Shown here one piece after another: positions 13,875-21,754 of a stretch of DNA of 54,876 nt. The position numbers were made by a program, and so were the translations under genes. The notes below the pieces were generated by a model. It had not been told where the DNA came from. It did not search any database and saw nothing but the letters and a program-made list of their open reading frames with translations. Position 1 is the stretch's first letter. Each line of letters starts with the position of its first letter. This DNA comes from Prevotella sp. (GTDB lineage Bacteria; Bacteroidota; Bacteroidia; Bacteroidales; Bacteroidaceae), in contig JAFZRU010000060.1 in the NCBI GenBank assembly GCA_017619755.1, positions 1-54,876 of the forward strand, written 5' to 3'.

Positions 13875-14806
13875 AATGACGTGATTTTTTTTATCATATT
13901 CCACCGGTGTTTCCAGTCGTCCCATCGATGCTCCTTCCTGACGGTGGGCAGCAACTCCTTGTATGAACGTTCGGTGTCGAGTGCAAGGAAGTTACCATGG
14001 TAGCTTCCTGAATGCACCGGGGTCATATAGTCGCCATATTGTGTGCGAAGGATGGAGTCATAGCCCCCGGGAACGGGCATCATCATATCCTCGAAAGGCA
14101 GGTAAATGGTTTCGTCATACCAGTGCTTGTCTCGTTTGAAATGGGGCAGGTCGTAAATGAATGCAGAGCAAGCCACAAAGCGATGGTCGGATATCTTGTA
14201 TTGCCGATAGAGGTCTTCCATTTCCTTGTAAATCTTGCGGGGTCCCTTGAGGCGCACATGCCATTTGTCACGGATGGCAGTCAACAGTTCAATGGGATGG
14301 CAGGGAGAAACATCGCCGCCCCAATAGTTGAATAGTTCCAGACGCATCCGTTTGCCTTTGATGTTCAATTGGTCGGACGCTCCCGCTTCTTCAGGTATGG
14401 CATCGTATGGAAAAATATCGATGAAGATGCCTTGGTGGAAGTTGAAACGATAGGACTTGCGAGTGATGCCTGCTGTTCCGTCCATTCTCAATTTGCTGAA
14501 ACCGTTCCAGAACGTATCGGTGTAGCCGTTCTGGAAAAAGAAGGGGGGCTTGAATTCCTCTCTTGCCACCTCCACCAACTTGTCGTAGTCGTCGCGCAAC
14601 ATGGCGATGTCGATGTCGTCATCCCAGGGCATAAATCCATGATCTCTTACCGTGCCTAACAAGGTGCCTCCGTCGGCCCAAGCGCGCAGGTGGTGCTTCT
14701 CGCACACCTCCAACAGCTTCTTGAGTATTTCCATCTCCAAAGCCCATACTTTTTTCATCTCCTTGGAAATGGTGTAGCCTCGACGTGTCTCTTGTTCCAA
14801 ATTCAT
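13871..14806 (-). CDS. LicD family protein (phosphotransferase-like), second copy
   Basis: LicD proteins transfer phosphocholine or related groups to cell-surface glycans and share a nucleotidyltransferase-like fold. The signature GTLLGTVRDHGFMPWDDDIDIAM, with the metal-binding DDDID, lies near residue 50. The C-terminal half has aromatic-rich blocks typical of the family. Two starts are possible: ATG at 14806 (used here) or GTG at 14836, which overlaps the stop of the upstream licD by one base (TAGTG) and adds 10 residues. It overlaps the ATP-grasp gene by 4 bp. The donor group cannot be told from sequence; phosphocholine, phosphoethanolamine or a sugar phosphate are possible. Confidence 0.85.
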   Translation of the reverse strand: MNLEQETRRGYTISKEMKKVWALEMEILKKLLEVCEKHHLRAWADGGTLLGTVRDHGFMPWDDDIDIAMLRDDYDKLVEVAREEFKPPFFFQNGYTDTFWNGFSKLRMDGTAGITRKSYRFNFHQGIFIDIFPYDAIPEEAGASDQLNIKGKRMRLELFNYWGGDVSPCHPIELLTAIRDKWHVRLKGPRKIYKEMEDLYRQYKISDHRFVACSAFIYDLPHFKRDKHWYDETIYLPFEDMMMPVPGGYDSILRTQYGDYMTPVHSGSYHGNFLALDTERSYKELLPTVRKEHRWDDWKHRWNMIKKITSL

Positions 14807-14835
14807 CTTTTGAGTTCTTGAAGATGCCCCAAACA

Positions 14836-15750
14836 CTATGTTATTTGCTCCTTATCACCGTTTCCCGTGTTATCCTGGGGAGGTCTGTGGTCTTCGTTCC
14901 AGTAACAATGGAATTCATGAAAAGGCACTCTTTCTTCCACGGGAGGCAATTCCATATAATCATCATATCTTTGCCTGAGAAAAGTCTCATAGGCACTGAT
15001 GATGGAATACGTATGGTCTTCGAATGGCACGTCCATCGTTTTCTCAAAGAGGTTGACATGGAACACATGCTTCCATCTGAGATTGGGAGTGGCAAAGTAA
15101 GTTCCGTTTTCACGGTATTTGAATTGATAAAGATAATCCCGATATTTCTTCTGAAAGAAGCGGGTGATGGGGAAATAGTTGTAGCTGGAATGGCGCAGAA
15201 CCCATGAACGTGTCCTGGAGAAAAACAGTCTGACTTTCAAAAGACGCTTGGCCTTGCTGAAGAAAGCCTCGATGTCCGACTGTTCGTCGGGCAATCCCAC
15301 GATGGGGTAGGTGTCGATGCAGACGCCGTCTCCGCGATAGGTCAGGCCCTCTTGTGAATAGGTATGCTTGTGCACCAACCGCGGGAAAGGGTATTGGTAG
15401 TCTTTGTTGGTGTCGATGTCTGAAATGCGGACGTTTTCCGAATGGAAAGTTTTCTTGAAAATTTCCATATCGGGCAAGGGCATCATGATGTCCATGTCGT
15501 CGTCCCATGGAATGAAGCCCTTGTGCCTGATGGCGCCCAGTAACGTGCCGTATGCGAGGGAGTATCTCAAATGGTTTTTCTTGCAGAAGGCGTCCACCTC
15601 GTCAAGCATCTGCATTTGTATCTTCCTTTTTTCTTCCAAAGAAAGTTCTTTTGGAGGAGTAGTCATTTTCAATGTCTCGCACCACTTTGTTGATGATATA
15701 AGATTTGGCAACGGGTGCTGCCGGAAAGATGCTTTATAGGAATCAAACAT
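14836..15750 (-). CDS. LicD family protein (phosphotransferase-like), first copy
   Basis: This second LicD-family protein has the motif YGTLLGAIRHKGFIPWDDDMDIMMP (about residues 67-91), with the same acidic metal site as its downstream neighbour. The two proteins are clearly different in sequence, so this is not a recent duplication. Start: ATG at 15750 is preceded by an AAGG-type ribosome site; an internal ATG at 15666 would still keep the whole domain. It is first in a three-gene operon (licD, licD, ATP-grasp) with a recognisable promoter at 15795-15826. Likely role: decoration of a capsule or lipopolysaccharide. Confidence 0.85.
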   Translation of the reverse strand: MFDSYKASFRQHPLPNLISSTKWCETLKMTTPPKELSLEEKRKIQMQMLDEVDAFCKKNHLRYSLAYGTLLGAIRHKGFIPWDDDMDIMMPLPDMEIFKKTFHSENVRISDIDTNKDYQYPFPRLVHKHTYSQEGLTYRGDGVCIDTYPIVGLPDEQSDIEAFFSKAKRLLKVRLFFSRTRSWVLRHSSYNYFPITRFFQKKYRDYLYQFKYRENGTYFATPNLRWKHVFHVNLFEKTMDVPFEDHTYSIISAYETFLRQRYDDYMELPPVEERVPFHEFHCYWNEDHRPPQDNTGNGDKEQIT

Positions 15751-15794
15751 GCCTTGGGGTGCGGTTCAAAGCAGTGAAATCCGAAAAAGCGTGG

Positions 15795-15826
15795 CAAAGG
15801 TAGCAATAAATCGTGAATATGCCAAA
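15795..15826 (-). promoter_or_regulatory. Bacteroidetes-type promoter of the licD operon
   Basis: On the minus strand, TTTG (15823-15826) and TACCTTTG (15795-15802) are separated by 20 bases, which fits the Bacteroidetes sigma consensus of TTTG, 19 to 21 bases, TAnnTTTG. It lies 45 bases upstream of the first licD start codon. Confidence 0.75.
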
Positions 15827-15868
15827 AGTATTATGACTTTTAATTTGTTATGACAGGGGGTGATGCTT

Positions 15869-16537
15869 TTATGGTGTTGGTGCTTTTTCGCTCGTTGACT
15901 GAATCTTGCAAACACTTTTCAGAAAAGGCGAGCGGAGCAAGTCGGAGGGGAACATGCAGTGCACCTCCATCCATGGTGTGTTGATGTGGTGGCGCTCCTT
16001 GCCCATTAGTTCCACGCCCGCCCGGCGATAGGCGTGAACTACAAGCTCTGTGCAATACATGAGAGTGGTGTCTTGGTCGTCATAGTGGTGGTCGAAGAGG
16101 GTGTGTCGCCGGTAGGCTTCCATGGCCGTCTTGGCTGCAGCGGCGCCCGCCACGGAGTCTGTGGGGCGCAGTATTTCCCCTGATTTTGCACGAGCCGTGG
16201 AGAAGAACTCCTCCGGTGTCTCCATCTTCACTCGGTCGGGGTCTCCGTCGTAGTCCGGCTCGTCCGGCACGGCATGCACCACCATCGCCACGCCGCACGA
16301 GTCCACCACGATGCCGGTGTGCGAGTATTCGCCCTGGCGGTCGAGTGCTGTCACGGCATGGCTGGCCACGCTGTTGCCCATGCGCATCACCACGTCGCCC
16401 GCTTGGAGGTGGAGGGAGGAGGGCAGGAGCGTACCGGCCTTGTTGTCACTGTCACCGCCGCACGCTATGGCCAATGCGCACAGGAGGAAGGTGAAAATCC
16501 TTCTTATATTACCATCCAAACATACTATATCTTGCAT
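15869..16537 (-). CDS. YiiX/YebB-like papain-fold hydrolase lipoprotein (C92 type)
   Basis: The 222-residue product looks like a permuted NlpC/P60-type cysteine hydrolase. It has an N-terminal signal ending in a lipobox (ALAIACGG, lipidated Cys near residue 26). Next comes the permuted catalytic order: the segment GDVVMR, then His at about residue 73 in EYSHTGIVV, then Cys at about residue 162 in MYCTELVVHAYRRAG. Such enzymes act on amide or ester bonds in cell-wall or lipid substrates; the substrate here is unknown. It stands between the Fic gene and the licD promoter and has no obvious operon partner. The start (ATG at 16537) gives a slightly long pre-signal region. Confidence 0.8.
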   Translation of the reverse strand: MQDIVCLDGNIRRIFTFLLCALAIACGGDSDNKAGTLLPSSLHLQAGDVVMRMGNSVASHAVTALDRQGEYSHTGIVVDSCGVAMVVHAVPDEPDYDGDPDRVKMETPEEFFSTARAKSGEILRPTDSVAGAAAAKTAMEAYRRHTLFDHHYDDQDTTLMYCTELVVHAYRRAGVELMGKERHHINTPWMEVHCMFPSDLLRSPFLKSVCKIQSTSEKAPTP

Positions 16538-16572
16538 ATATGTGGCGGAGTAAATGAGAAATTACCTTATGG

Positions 16573-17463
16573 TTAGTATTTGATTTTGAAGTAATCCAAT
16601 AAGGCTTTGTATTTGTCTTGGGCCGTTAGGCAGGTGTCAATCAAGCAGCCATTGATTTTTCCCCATTCGCGTAGTCCGCGATGGTAAAACATTTTCAGTT
16701 CGTCGGTAATGATGAAAGGAATATGTCTATGGTTTAAGCACTCTTTGAACATCAGTAGTCTGCCCACACGCCCATTGCCGTCTTGGAAAGGATGGATGGC
16801 CTCGAAGTGCACATGGAAGTCGAGAATGTCTTCAAAGGAGTGCGTCTTCTGCATATTGTAGCTTTTTAACAGTGCTTTCATCTCGCGATGAACATCTTTT
16901 GGAAGGGTGTTCTCCATGCCGCCCACCTCGTTAGGAAGACGCTTGTAATCTCCAGCGGCAAACCAATCCTTCTGACTATCGGAAGTGCTATTTTTTAACA
17001 ACAAGTGGAGTTGTTTTATATAGTTTTCGGTCAAAACCTCTTCTGCGTGTTCAATGATATGGTCAATGCAACGGAAGTGGTTGATGGTTTCAACGATGTC
17101 ATCCACGTTTACAGCTGTGTCGGTAATGCCAATCGTGTTGGTTTCGAAGATATGGCGAGTTTGGTCGTGAGTCAGACGGCTGCCCTCAATATGATTTGAA
17201 TTGTAGGTCAGGTCAATCTGAGTACGGTGGTAGATACTTCCTTTTAACTTTGATGCTTTCTGCTCTCTCAAAGCATCTAATAACGGTGATGCTTTTACCT
17301 TTGTCGAATACCGTTTGGGCAAAACGGCATCTGCGGGGATGTTCCAAGTCTTCCCTGTTAGGAAAGCCCCTTCAACCTTCCCTTTTGCGCAATAGTTGCG
17401 GGCGGTACGCTCTGAGATGCCATATTTTTCGGCAAATTGACTGACTAATATATAATTCATCAT
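16573..17463 (-). CDS. fic: Fic family protein with N-terminal HTH and built-in inhibitory motif
   Basis: Fic enzymes usually transfer AMP from ATP to a hydroxyl group of a target protein. The core HPFQDGNGRVGR (about residues 224-235) is complete. A motif SNHIEG (about residues 89-94) matches the S/T-xxx-E-G/N inhibitory helix placed before the Fic core, so activity is probably self-restrained. The N-terminal 60 residues (ILVSQFAEKYGISERTARNYCAKGKVEG) look like an excisionase- or MerR-type helix-turn-helix. ATG at 17463 is preferred because it follows AGGGAG; ATG 17460 and GTG 17487 are alternatives. The promoter is overlapped by a perfect palindrome, suggesting autoregulation. Target protein unknown. 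Confidence 0.9.
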   Translation of the reverse strand: MMNYILVSQFAEKYGISERTARNYCAKGKVEGAFLTGKTWNIPADAVLPKRYSTKVKASPLLDALREQKASKLKGSIYHRTQIDLTYNSNHIEGSRLTHDQTRHIFETNTIGITDTAVNVDDIVETINHFRCIDHIIEHAEEVLTENYIKQLHLLLKNSTSDSQKDWFAAGDYKRLPNEVGGMENTLPKDVHREMKALLKSYNMQKTHSFEDILDFHVHFEAIHPFQDGNGRVGRLLMFKECLNHRHIPFIITDELKMFYHRGLREWGKINGCLIDTCLTAQDKYKALLDYFKIKY

Positions 17464-17499
17464 CTCCCTATCGGCAAATTTCTGCACCGATTCTGCCTA

Positions 17500-17530
17500 C
17501 AAAGATAGTGGTTTTTGCCGATATCGGCAA
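17500..17530 (-). promoter_or_regulatory. fic promoter overlapped by a 16-bp perfect palindrome (operator)
   Basis: On the minus strand TTG (17528-17530), a 20-base spacer and TATCTTTG (17500-17507) form a Bacteroidetes-type promoter. The perfect palindrome TTGCCGATATCGGCAA (17515-17530) covers the upstream element and half of the spacer. A third half-site, TTGCCGATA, occurs again at 17470-17478 next to the ribosome-binding site. This arrangement is that of a repressor operator; the helix-turn-helix of the Fic protein is the obvious candidate to bind it (inference). Confidence 0.7.
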
Positions 17531-17547
17531 GTTTTGGCATAAAATTA

Positions 17548-18025
17548 TCATATCCCCCTTTCCGCCCAGTCTCCTCTGTCCAGGTTCCTGTAACTGATGG
17601 CCTCCGTGATGTGGTGGCTGAGTACCTTTTCAGAGCCTTCGAGGTCGGCGATGGTCCTGGAGACCTTGAGGATGCGCGTGTATGCCCTGGCAGAGAGTTT
17701 GAGGCGCTCCATGGCCATCCTCAGCATGTCGAGGCTTTGGGCGTCTGGGGCGGCGTATTGGTGCACCATGCGCTCCGTCATCTGGGCGTTGCAATGAATG
17801 CCTTTGTGGTTGCGGAAGCGCTCTTCTTGTATCTTTCGTGCCGCAATGACACGTTCGCGTATGGCAGCCGACGGCTCTCCGGGTTGCATCTGGCTGAGTT
17901 TGGCGAAAGGCACGGCCTGTATCTCACACTGAATGTCGATGCGGTCGAGCAGCGGCCCGGAGATTTTGCGGTTGAACTATGGCTGTTGCTGCACATCAAG
18001 GGCTTGTTTGTAGAACTCAGTGAGT
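17548..18025 (-). pseudogene. Decayed 3' copy of yifB/comM
   Basis: This stretch duplicates the 3' third of the intact yifB gene at 22063-23613 in the same orientation. The match runs from 17552 to 18025 (equivalent to 22070-22693) at roughly 90 percent identity with no small indels. One clean 150-bp in-frame deletion is present, exactly between two GATTTT copies (22480 and 22630 in the intact gene). The frame also carries a stop codon (QQQP-stop-FNRKI) just before the deletion point. The open part encodes about 121 residues ending in LDRGDWAERGI. No start or Walker motif remains, so it cannot make a working ATPase. It marks the left edge of the Septu island. Confidence 0.88.
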
Positions 18026-18043
18026 ACAATATTTCTAAAAAAC

Positions 18044-18074
18044 TTGCACAATTGAAAGTTTTTATTTACCTTTG
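18044..18074 (+). promoter_or_regulatory. Promoter at the left junction of the island
   Basis: TTG (18044-18046), a 20-base spacer and TACCTTTG (18067-18074) fit the Bacteroidetes promoter consensus. It begins only 19 bases after the yifB remnant ends and points into the island, towards the gene at 18285. The 200-base leader between holds only a tiny frame (11 residues at about 18129) and no ribosome-site-supported gene. Confidence 0.6.
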
Positions 18075-18284
18075 CACTACTATGCAGAAGAATTGAAAGC
18101 CTACAATTAAAGTAAAATCTGATAGATTATGAATGTATTTGTAGACAGAGATCATCAAGATTGATAATAGTAGCTATCCAAGCGTACTATAGAATGTCCG
18201 AAGCATAAGAACAATTATTTAACAATCTATTGCAGAACCTTTTTAATTTTTTTCGATTCCAATTAATCAAATTAAACAGATAAT

Positions 18285-19085
18285 ATGAATGATTATAGTG
18301 TACAAGATGAATATTTAATGGGTGAAAATGTAAACTTCATTGTTGAACTGTATCAATCCCAATTAAATCCTTTGCCAGAAGGAGTGGTAAGATATAAAGA
18401 CCTGCAAGCTGCTGCAGATATGCTTGGAGAACCCCTCTTTGTATCAAAGGGGGAAGATGTGTATGCTCTTTATGAACAGACGTCAAAAATGAAATTGTTT
18501 GAGAAGAATCTTTTGTTAAATTTTTCTGCAGTTAGAGATAGGTATATGGAAGTCCTTAAAGAAGCATTATACTCACTTGAAAAGAAGCATTTTTTTTCTG
18601 ATAAGTTTGGATATAAAGGAATCATAGTTTTGCTAGTAGGATTTGATGAACATCTTGATCGATATTACCACGTGTTTTATCCCCATAGTTATGAGTATAT
18701 AAAAAATGATATAAAAGATAAAGTCGAATTATTATGGGATAATAGACATGGAAATGAATATCGTAGCAAATCTATTAAAGAAGATGGTTTTTATCATATA
18801 TCCGAATATCCTTCTATTGAGGAAAAAACTTTTTGGTATGCAAGTACATATACAAGGGAATTTTTGGAGGCTTTGAATAAAACAATAGAAGATTATGGTG
18901 ATAATGAATTAGATATTGATTCCGGTTTAAGATACAAAGGATTCGATGGTATAAAAATTGATGAGGAAAATGAAACTATTGAATTTTGTGTTTGGGATTC
19001 ATATAGTGATTTAATACACTATAGATTTGTAGCCGAAATTAGGGAATATTATAAAACTTATGACTCAGATTATGATTGTATCTGA
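18285..19085 (+). CDS. AT-rich hypothetical protein in the yifB island
   Basis: I do not recognise this 266-residue protein. It is acidic and rich in Tyr, Phe, Asp and Glu, has no signal peptide, no clear membrane segment and no catalytic motif I can name. A hydrophobic strand GIIVLLVGFDEH sits near residue 120. The C-terminal part (EFCVWDSYSDLIHYRFVAEIREYYKTYDSDYDCI) suggests a mixed alpha/beta soluble fold. Its base composition is far richer in AT than the flanking core genes, indicating horizontal acquisition. It is transcribed on the plus strand, opposite to the Septu-like pair, and has its own promoter at 18044-18074. A role in defence or as an immunity protein is possible but unproven. 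Confidence 0.65.
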   Translation: MNDYSVQDEYLMGENVNFIVELYQSQLNPLPEGVVRYKDLQAAADMLGEPLFVSKGEDVYALYEQTSKMKLFEKNLLLNFSAVRDRYMEVLKEALYSLEKKHFFSDKFGYKGIIVLLVGFDEHLDRYYHVFYPHSYEYIKNDIKDKVELLWDNRHGNEYRSKSIKEDGFYHISEYPSIEEKTFWYASTYTREFLEALNKTIEDYGDNELDIDSGLRYKGFDGIKIDEENETIEFCVWDSYSDLIHYRFVAEIREYYKTYDSDYDCI

Positions 19086-19409
19086 ATATTATGATACTAA
19101 TTCTGCTAACTTTGTTAATGGTAGTAGAACTACATCTTCATAGATAAAGCGAAAGCCTTGCACAAAGGAAGAATTTGATAAAGCTAAAGAAGAAGGAATA
19201 AAAAAGTAAATGTGAGAAATATACCTACCCGAACCACTCTTTTTGATTTGGTGCTTCTCATACTTATCTTTATTGGTGCAGGATTCCTTTTTCCTGGTAT
19301 GATAGGTGGAATTACATTGAAAATTACAGGTTATGCGAACGAAAAAGACCACGAGGAACCCAACCAAGCAATTTCTCGACCCTTTTTATCCCGAACTCAG
19401 GTTAATAAG
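19086..19409 (+). other. Gap with gene debris, no supportable intact gene
   Basis: From 19092 a frame reads DTNSANFVNGSRTTSS, a stop, then IKRKPCTKEEFDKAKEEGIKK and a second stop at about 19209. This looks like the end of a decayed coding sequence. A GTG frame at 19212-19415 (67 residues, with a hydrophobic stretch DLVLLILIFIGAGFLFPG) overlaps that stop and has no clear ribosome site. Neither is convincing as a functional gene. The region is AT-rich like the gene before it. Confidence 0.4.
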
Positions 19410-19610
19410 TCATAAGCCGGAAGAGAACGCTGGTGATGCGAAGCACATGCTCTGTTTAACCTTCTTTGGCTGAGTCTCGGTTACGAAACGTTCCATCCAC
19501 CCATCAACAAGGGCAAAGTCCTTATTGAAAGCGTGTGGAGTCTCCTGCTCGTAGCCATTGTGTAGAAGAAGCCAATCGACGATTATCTTTTCAAGACCTG
19601 TTTCTGACAA
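19410..19610 (-). pseudogene. N-terminal remnant of a type I restriction HsdR subunit
   Basis: The 66-residue frame resembles only the start of HsdR proteins: LEKIIVDWLLLHNGYEQETPHAFNKDFALVDGWMERFVTETQPKK matches their usual opening (EDxIVxxLxxxNGY...DxxxALxxxxxxxFixxTQP). After that it runs into unrelated residues and a stop, so all nuclease and helicase domains are gone. The only start codon in frame is TTG at 19610. It begins 19 bases after the HNH gene and in the same direction, so it may be the residue of a former defence gene of this island. It is not derived from the hsdR at 43385, which has a different N terminus. Confidence 0.6.
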
Positions 19611-19628
19611 TCCATAGTGAAAGTCATT

Positions 19629-20402
19629 CTAAAACCAAATATTTTGATACAAGAACATACCTGAGAATGATTCTTTGGGTTGGGCATAAAGAGACTTTAC
19701 AGCATCAATCGCCTTAATTCTATCCATTCCCTGTAAGATGTATGCATCATAAAGAACTTTTGCCTGAAACCATTTACGCTTTCTCGCGTCTAACAAATCC
19801 GTTCTTGCAGGAGTTCTCTCCACGGAACGCCCATTCAGGTCAAAGGTATCAATTGTCTTTCTTCCTTTATCTGATACTTTCTCGTCTATCACTGCCGCCA
19901 CAGCTATATATTGGTTAAATCGCAAGAATTGTCCGGGTTCTTCAAGTGTTGGGTTGATAATCAGTGGCACTTCATTAGAGATATTCTTATGTACGATGTC
20001 ACGCATTGCAGGGTCTCTTAATGGAAACAGATTACCTTTACGTGCCACACTATTACACTTGTCGCAGCTACACAGCATATTTGTCCATTCATAAGCTAAC
20101 CAATAATAACCAGGTTTATGCAATGTGTCACCTTCATTCTCTTTCCAACCAGTTTTAGGTCGATAATGTTCAACAACTCCATAATCACCAGCCATAGTTA
20201 TTTCGCAGTATGCGCATTTGTTATTTTGATCTTGTAGCAGTTGGGACTTTACGCCTCTGCCATTGTAAATATTGCCGTCAAAATCATCCGAGCCAGGCAG
20301 TACGCCCTTTTGAATCATATTATCAATAGCATTGCGTGCATCATTCGCCCTTCTTTCTGTCAAAACATCAGGTATCTGATTGGACTTGTCTATTTTTATC
20401 AT
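19629..20402 (-). CDS. ptuB: HNH endonuclease, PtuB-like (Septu defence)
   Basis: This 257-residue protein has the layout of the HNH nucleases paired with AAA ATPases in Septu and related retron-associated systems. Key elements are CAYC (residues 63-66), VEHYRPKT (77-84) with the HNH histidine, the aromatic stretch YYWLAYEWTNM, and CSCDKCNS (111-118) followed by KGNLFPL. The two Cys pairs should bind a structural zinc. The start overlaps the ATPase stop by 4 bp (ATGA), so the two are made together. In such systems the nuclease is thought to be held by the ATPase and released on phage infection. The name rests on motif pattern and gene pairing, not on a database search. Confidence 0.82.
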   Translation of the reverse strand: MIKIDKSNQIPDVLTERRANDARNAIDNMIQKGVLPGSDDFDGNIYNGRGVKSQLLQDQNNKCAYCEITMAGDYGVVEHYRPKTGWKENEGDTLHKPGYYWLAYEWTNMLCSCDKCNSVARKGNLFPLRDPAMRDIVHKNISNEVPLIINPTLEEPGQFLRFNQYIAVAAVIDEKVSDKGRKTIDTFDLNGRSVERTPARTDLLDARKRKWFQAKVLYDAYILQGMDRIKAIDAVKSLYAQPKESFSGMFLYQNIWF

Positions 20403-21754
20403 TTCCCTTGTATTTTTGCAATGGTTGACTTTATGATTTCCACATCATGAGATGTGTAACGTTCAAGTTTTGTTCCTAATTCGTCAAATTCTCTTTTCTC
20501 AGCCTCAGACATTGTTGTCGCTAACAGTAATTCCTCATATCTCTTGCTGTCTTTGAGATACTCGTTATTTCTCACATTCTCAAGGCCGAAGAGATCACTT
20601 AGCAACACAAGGCTTACATCATATTTCTCGTATTGGGCAGTATTAACATTTGCATCTATCACACCATGGTCAAGCTTAACTACTTGTACTAAATCCAAAG
20701 CGCCAAGTATCACGTTAGGACTATGTGTGCTAATGATGAATTGTACATTTGTAAAAATACTGTTTAATCTTCTGAGAATCTCTCTTTGAAGTTTCGGATG
20801 TAAATGTAAGTCTATCTCATCAATGAATACAATACCATAAGCACTTAACAGGTCAGGAAGCCCTGAGACTTCTGACGTTGGGTTAGCTTCAGCTATACGA
20901 GCTGCAATGTCAGCCACCATGGCAATAGATATGCGATAACCATCGCTCATCCTGTCTATGCGTTTTTCCATAGGATTTTGTGGATCAGAAACGTCATCCA
21001 TTACAAAGCGTAATGGGCCTGTTTCAACTCTTGGTCTTACCAGTTTTTCCTTTTCAAAAAACACTTCCAATGCTCTTCTGACTGCGTCGAGAGTTTGGGA
21101 TGTATATTCCCTGTCCCACAATCTTACGCGTTCGCGACGTTCAAGATCCTCGTTTCTCTCAAACCAAGTAAAGAATCGTTTGAAATTTGTACTTGGCTCT
21201 AATGCATCTTGATAGCTATACCAACGAGGGAAGACATCATTAAAATCTCTTCTTCTCTCAGGAACTTCAATGCGACCTCTTTCCGTGCCATAATAAGCAA
21301 GGATAGGCAATGCAATCGTCCTATCATTGTCAATATCTGACTTAACAGCAAGAGAATATTCTTTAATAGGCTTCAACAAAGAATCTGGAATTTGTGTTTG
21401 ATTACCTTTACGATTCATGCATACTTCAAGGAGACCAGAATTCTCAGTAAGATTTGTTTCCATTGGGTGTTCACCTTGGCTTGCTGACAAAGAAATACCA
21501 CAATGCATATAATTGGCCTGCCTTTCGTTCGTCTCGTTACGAACATCATCTAATCTAAAGTCTTTCTTTGAAACATTAGGAAAATGCTCAAAAAATTGGC
21601 TTAAAAGAACAGAGCACGCATCAAGTAGTGAAGTCTTGCCTGCTCCATTATCCCCCAAAAGAACGGTGATATTCTTTCGTGGGTCAAACACAATTGTCTG
21701 TTCTTTGTCTCCAAATAAACGGAGATTCATAACTGTTAATTTATTTAGTCTCAT
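20399..21754 (-). CDS. ptuA: AAA family ATPase, PtuA-like (Septu defence)
   Basis: The 451-residue product is an SMC/ABC-type ATPase of the OLD-like group found as PtuA. It has Walker A GDNGAGKT (residues 34-41), a signature-like segment RMSDGYRISI, Walker B IVFIDEIDLHLHP (about residue 308) and the H-loop ISTHSP (about residue 338). No TOPRIM nuclease domain is apparent after the ATPase core, unlike OLD/GajA proteins, which agrees with a separate HNH partner. The ATG at 21754 is chosen because RLNKLTVMNLRLFG is the usual opening strand; the frame extends upstream to 21832 without similarity. It is first in the ptuAB pair and lies inside the yifB-flanked island. Confidence 0.82.
   Translation of the reverse strand: MRLNKLTVMNLRLFGDKEQTIVFDPRKNITVLLGDNGAGKTSLLDACSVLLSQFFEHFPNVSKKDFRLDDVRNETNERQANYMHCGISLSASQGEHPMETNLTENSGLLEVCMNRKGNQTQIPDSLLKPIKEYSLAVKSDIDNDRTIALPILAYYGTERGRIEVPERRRDFNDVFPRWYSYQDALEPSTNFKRFFTWFERNEDLERRERVRLWDREYTSQTLDAVRRALEVFFEKEKLVRPRVETGPLRFVMDDVSDPQNPMEKRIDRMSDGYRISIAMVADIAARIAEANPTSEVSGLPDLLSAYGIVFIDEIDLHLHPKLQREILRRLNSIFTNVQFIISTHSPNVILGALDLVQVVKLDHGVIDANVNTAQYEKYDVSLVLLSDLFGLENVRNNEYLKDSKRYEELLLATTMSEAEKREFDELGTKLERYTSHDVEIIKSTIAKIQGK

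Noticed and set aside
18129-18164. Tiny frame MNVFVDRDHQD in the leader of the unknown island gene
   Set aside because: Eleven codons with no ribosome site or conservation evidence.
19212-19415. 67-codon frame with a hydrophobic segment in the island
   Set aside because: GTG start with no ribosome site in a region with gene debris; not enough support to list as a gene.
20399-21754. OLD/Gabija-type nuclease assignment for the ATPase
   Set aside because: No TOPRIM domain is visible after the ATPase core and the partner is an HNH protein and not a helicase.
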